DNA of 8,101 nt from Blastocatellia bacterium. Lineage in GTDB: Bacteria; Acidobacteriota; Blastocatellia; Chloracidobacteriales; JADJPF01. The stretch is taken from contig JAHFUF010000124.1 in assembly GCA_023265235.1 (NCBI GenBank), forward strand, positions 1-8,101. The letters are read 5' to 3'. Below, piece by piece: positions 5,572 through 8,101 of the stretch. The position numbers and the translations under genes were made by a program. The stretch's first letter is position 1; the number at the start of each line of letters is the position of its first letter. Under the pieces are notes generated by a model. That model ran no database searches, was not told the origin of the DNA, and saw only the letters and a list, made by a program, of their open reading frames with translations.

Positions 5572-8101
5572 ATGAAAACATCAATAGCGCGAATAATTTG
5601 TTTTTTCTTGGTTTTAAGTTTGTTTTACCCAATGTGTTTTGCCCAAACTAAAACATTGATTAGCAAAAAAGAATCTCGTCAAGCTAAACCTCAAGATGTG
5701 CTAGTAAAAAATGCTACCGTCTGGACAATGGGACAACAAGGTGTATTACAACAAACAGACGTATTAATTAAAAATGGCAAGGTTGCTCAAATTGGAAAAG
5801 GTATTTCTCCTCCATCAGGGGCAGTTATAATTGATGCGACTGGAAAACACGTTACACCAGGGCTAATTGACTGTCATAGCCATTCTGCTGCTCGTGGTGG
5901 GGTTAATGAATCAGTTAATAATATAAGCCCTGAAGTGCGAGTTAATGATGTGATAGACCCTGAAGATACTGATATTTACAGGCAATTAGCTGGAGGCTTG
6001 ACGGCTGCTAATGTTTTGCATGGTTCAGCTAACGCCATTGGTGGTCAAAACGCCATAGTTAAACTTAAATGGCGTTCTAATAGGGAAGAAATGTTAGTTG
6101 CTGGTGCTCCTGAAGGTATTAAATTTGCTTTAGGAGAAAATCCTAAGCGTTCTAACTTTAACCCTCCTGGGGTTGAAAGACGTTACCCTAATACTAGAAT
6201 GGGTGTTGAACAATTAATTAGAGAGCGATTTCTAGCGGCTCGTGATTATATAAAAGAATGGGAGACTTACAACAAGCTAAGCGAGTCAGAAAAGTCTCAC
6301 AGTGAGCCACCTCGTAAAGATTTGCAATTAGAGGCTATAGCAGAAATCTTACAAGGTAAACGCCTGGTTCATTCTCATTGTTATCGACAAGATGAAATTT
6401 TAGCCTTAATTAGACTAGCTGAAGAATTTGGCTTCCATATTACTACTTTCCAACATGTGTTAGAAGGCTACAAAGTAGCTGACGAAATGGCACAGCACGG
6501 TGTAGGTGGCTCTACCTTTAGTGATTGGTGGGCTTTTAAGTTAGAGGCTTATGATGCTATTCCTTACAATGGCGCGATTATGACTAGTCGTGGTGTGTTA
6601 GTTTCCTTTAATTCAGATTCTGGGGAACTTGCTCGTAGAATGAATTTAGAAGCAGCCAAGGCAATAAAATATGGTGGATTGAATGAAGTAGAAGCTCTAA
6701 AGTTTGTTACCATTAACCCTGCTAAACAGCTTAAAATTGATAATAGAGTTGGTTCATTAGAAGTTGGTAAAGATGCTGATTTTGTGGTTTGGTCTGGACA
6801 TCCTCTTTCGGTTTACTCTATTGCTGAACAAACTTGGGTTGAAGGTTTTAAGGAATTTGACCGACAAGCTGATTTAGATGAACGTGATTCTATTGAACAA
6901 GAACGCAAAAACCTAATTGATAAAATCAAAGCCGAAGATAAAAAAACTAAACAAGATAAATCGGAAAAATCTGCGTCAGATAATAAGCAATCTGAAGATA
7001 AAAGCAAAGTAGCAGAAAGTGCTGACAAGCCTAAAACACAAGCAGAAGACAAAGCTAAACTAGAAGATAAAGCAAAGACTGAACAAGCTAAACCTAAACG
7101 TCAAATCCCTCCAGCTCAGGCTATTACTTATTTAGATAGACTAGCTAAAACAAGTGTGTCTTTTGCCATTGTAGGAGCAACAATTCATCCTGTGAATGGA
7201 GCGGAAATCCCTAGTGGTACAGTGGTTTGTGAACAAGGAAAAATTAAAGCTGTAGGTACAAATGTAGCAGTACCTAAAGGTACAAAAGTCATTGACGGTA
7301 AAGGTAAACATGTTTATCCAGGGCTTATTTCTGCTAATACATCTCTTGGATTAACGGAAATTGCTTCAGTAAGTGGTAGTTTGGATCTAGCAGAAACAGG
7401 TAATATAAACACTAATGTTAATACTGCAATTGCTGTCAATCCAGATTCAGAATTAATTCCTGTTGCTCGTGCCAATGGTATTACACATGTGCTTACTAGA
7501 CCAGAAGGAGGGCTTATTAGCGGTACTTCTGCTTTAATTCGCCTAGATGGTTGGACTTGGGAAGACTTGCGTGCAGGTGGTCAAATTGCTTTACATATCC
7601 AATGGCCAAACGTACCACAACCACCAACTCCTACAACAGACCCTGCTCAGTTAAACCAACAAGAAGAGCGTAAAAAAGCTTATGAAAGAAATCTAAAAGC
7701 AATTAGTCAAGCTATAGATGATGCCAGGGCTTATCAGCAAGCTAAAAATGCTTCTGGTAAGGGCGGGCAGCCATTAAAAGCTGATCCTGTGTTAGAGGCA
7801 ATGATTCCTGTTTTAGAAGGCAAAGTTCCTGTAATTATGCATGCTGAAGAAATACGCCAAATAAAAAACGCAATCAAATGGACAGAAGAGGAAGGCTTAA
7901 GAATGATTTTAGCTGGCTCTACTGATGTTTGGCGTGTGGCAGACTTGCTAAAAGAAAAACAAATCCCTGTAATAGTTACAGGTGTCTTAAACATACCTGC
8001 TCGCGATGACGAGTCCTATGATAGTGCTTACGCAGTAGCCGCTAAACTACATGCCAAAGGGGTAAAATTCTGTATTGCTAACCCAGGAGGCAGTTTTGAT
8101 G
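5572..8101 (+). CDS. Exported tandem-domain amidohydrolase, 3' end cut by window
   Basis: 843 complete codons with no stop, running off the window. Relatives I recall with two amidohydrolase units are about 1000 residues. Residues 1-24 are a Sec signal peptide ending MCFA, with likely cleavage before Gln25. Unit 1 (about 40-430) has a complete-looking metal site: PGLIDCHSHS with His102 and His104, a possible carboxylated Lys184 in IKFALGENPKR, LVHSHCYRQDE with His267/His269, TTFQHVLEGYK with His295, and FNSDSGE with Asp349. The closing strand is GKDADFVVWSGHP. A charged Lys/Glu/Asp/Gln linker spans about 432-515. Unit 2 (about 524 onward) starts a new beta-sandwich (FAIVGATIHPVNG...VIDGKGKHVYPGLI), but its HxH positions are Asn589 and Ser591. 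MHAEE keeps His757, while the next strand reads LAGSTDVW with no His. Unit 1 is probably an active metal-dependent hydrolase (imidazolonepropionase/dipeptidase-like superfamily, substrate unknown) and unit 2 accessory. Start supported by AGGA 6 bases upstream. Third gene of the hemB cluster, 18 bp after its neighbour. Confidence 0.9.
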   Translation, partial: MKTSIARIICFFLVLSLFYPMCFAQTKTLISKKESRQAKPQDVLVKNATVWTMGQQGVLQQTDVLIKNGKVAQIGKGISPPSGAVIIDATGKHVTPGLIDCHSHSAARGGVNESVNNISPEVRVNDVIDPEDTDIYRQLAGGLTAANVLHGSANAIGGQNAIVKLKWRSNREEMLVAGAPEGIKFALGENPKRSNFNPPGVERRYPNTRMGVEQLIRERFLAARDYIKEWETYNKLSESEKSHSEPPRKDLQLEAIAEILQGKRLVHSHCYRQDEILALIRLAEEFGFHITTFQHVLEGYKVADEMAQHGVGGSTFSDWWAFKLEAYDAIPYNGAIMTSRGVLVSFNSDSGELARRMNLEAAKAIKYGGLNEVEALKFVTINPAKQLKIDNRVGSLEVGKDADFVVWSGHPLSVYSIAEQTWVEGFKEFDRQADLDERDSIEQERKNLIDKIKAEDKKTKQDKSEKSASDNKQSEDKSKVAESADKPKTQAEDKAKLEDKAKTEQAKPKRQIPPAQAITYLDRLAKTSVSFAIVGATIHPVNGAEIPSGTVVCEQGKIKAVGTNVAVPKGTKVIDGKGKHVYPGLISANTSLGLTEIASVSGSLDLAETGNINTNVNTAIAVNPDSELIPVARANGITHVLTRPEGGLISGTSALIRLDGWTWEDLRAGGQIALHIQWPNVPQPPTPTTDPAQLNQQEERKKAYERNLKAISQAIDDARAYQQAKNASGKGGQPLKADPVLEAMIPVLEGKVPVIMHAEEIRQIKNAIKWTEEEGLRMILAGSTDVWRVADLLKEKQIPVIVTGVLNIPARDDESYDSAYAVAAKLHAKGVKFCIANPGGSFD
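6934..7101 (+). repeat. Low-complexity, DK/EDK-rich linker-coding segment
   Basis: This A-rich stretch encodes residues about 455-510 of the tandem amidohydrolase, made almost only of Lys, Asp, Glu, Gln, Ala and Ser with recurring motifs (EDKK, QDKSEK, EDKSK, EDKAKLEDKAK). It joins the two amidohydrolase units and should be a flexible or single-helix charged spacer. The repetition is imperfect at both DNA and protein level. Confidence 0.7.

Noticed and set aside
4878..5632. Minus-strand open frames under the amidohydrolase genes (4878-5108, 5223-5432, 5426-5632)
   Set aside because: They are antisense shadows of signal-peptide-bearing genes with good ribosome-binding sites, and their translations are Ser/Leu/Phe-rich without recognisable motifs.
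6813..7052. Minus-strand open frame rich in Ser and Leu (also 7734-7994)
   Set aside because: The first mirrors the A-rich Lys/Glu/Asp linker code, which reads as Ser/Leu/Phe on the opposite strand. The second mirrors unit 2 of the tandem amidohydrolase.

Overview
The window looks like an ordinary chromosomal stretch from an AT-rich bacterium. Shine-Dalgarno-like sites (AAGGAG, AAGGA, AGGGGA, AGGA) precede the genes, which argues against Bacteroidota. Secreted Ig/IPT-like proteins together with paired exported amidohydrolases, one of them a tandem two-domain protein, suggest an Acidobacteriota-like organism (perhaps Blastocatellia). That placement is a family-knowledge inference with low confidence. 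No phage, transposase, CRISPR, tRNA or rRNA sequence was seen.

Layout. Bases 1-286 carry what reads as the frameshifted C-terminal end of an unknown plus-strand gene, followed by a small stem-loop at 320-351. Two minus-strand genes come next: a secreted 490-residue protein with Ig-like and IPT/TIG-like beta-sandwich domains (353-1825), and upstream of it a PLP-dependent class I/II aminotransferase (1889-3064). A 123-bp divergent intergenic region (3065-3187) separates these from a tight plus-strand cluster. That cluster is hemB (porphobilinogen synthase, 3188-4156), then 14 bp, an exported amidohydrolase-like protein (4171-5553), then 18 bp, and a large exported tandem amidohydrolase (5572 to beyond the window end).

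How the genes may work together. HemB is a cytoplasmic tetrapyrrole enzyme. The two amidohydrolase-fold proteins carry signal peptides and should act outside the cytoplasm, so their link to hemB is probably shared transcription rather than a shared pathway. The most interesting feature is the graded loss of metal ligands across the three amidohydrolase units. The first unit of the large protein has a full ligand set. Its second unit has lost the His-x-His pair but keeps a later His. The separate 460-residue protein has lost all recognisable ligands. This suggests one active unit accompanied by two non-catalytic or altered partners. I see no clearly new defence, mobile or biosynthetic system.
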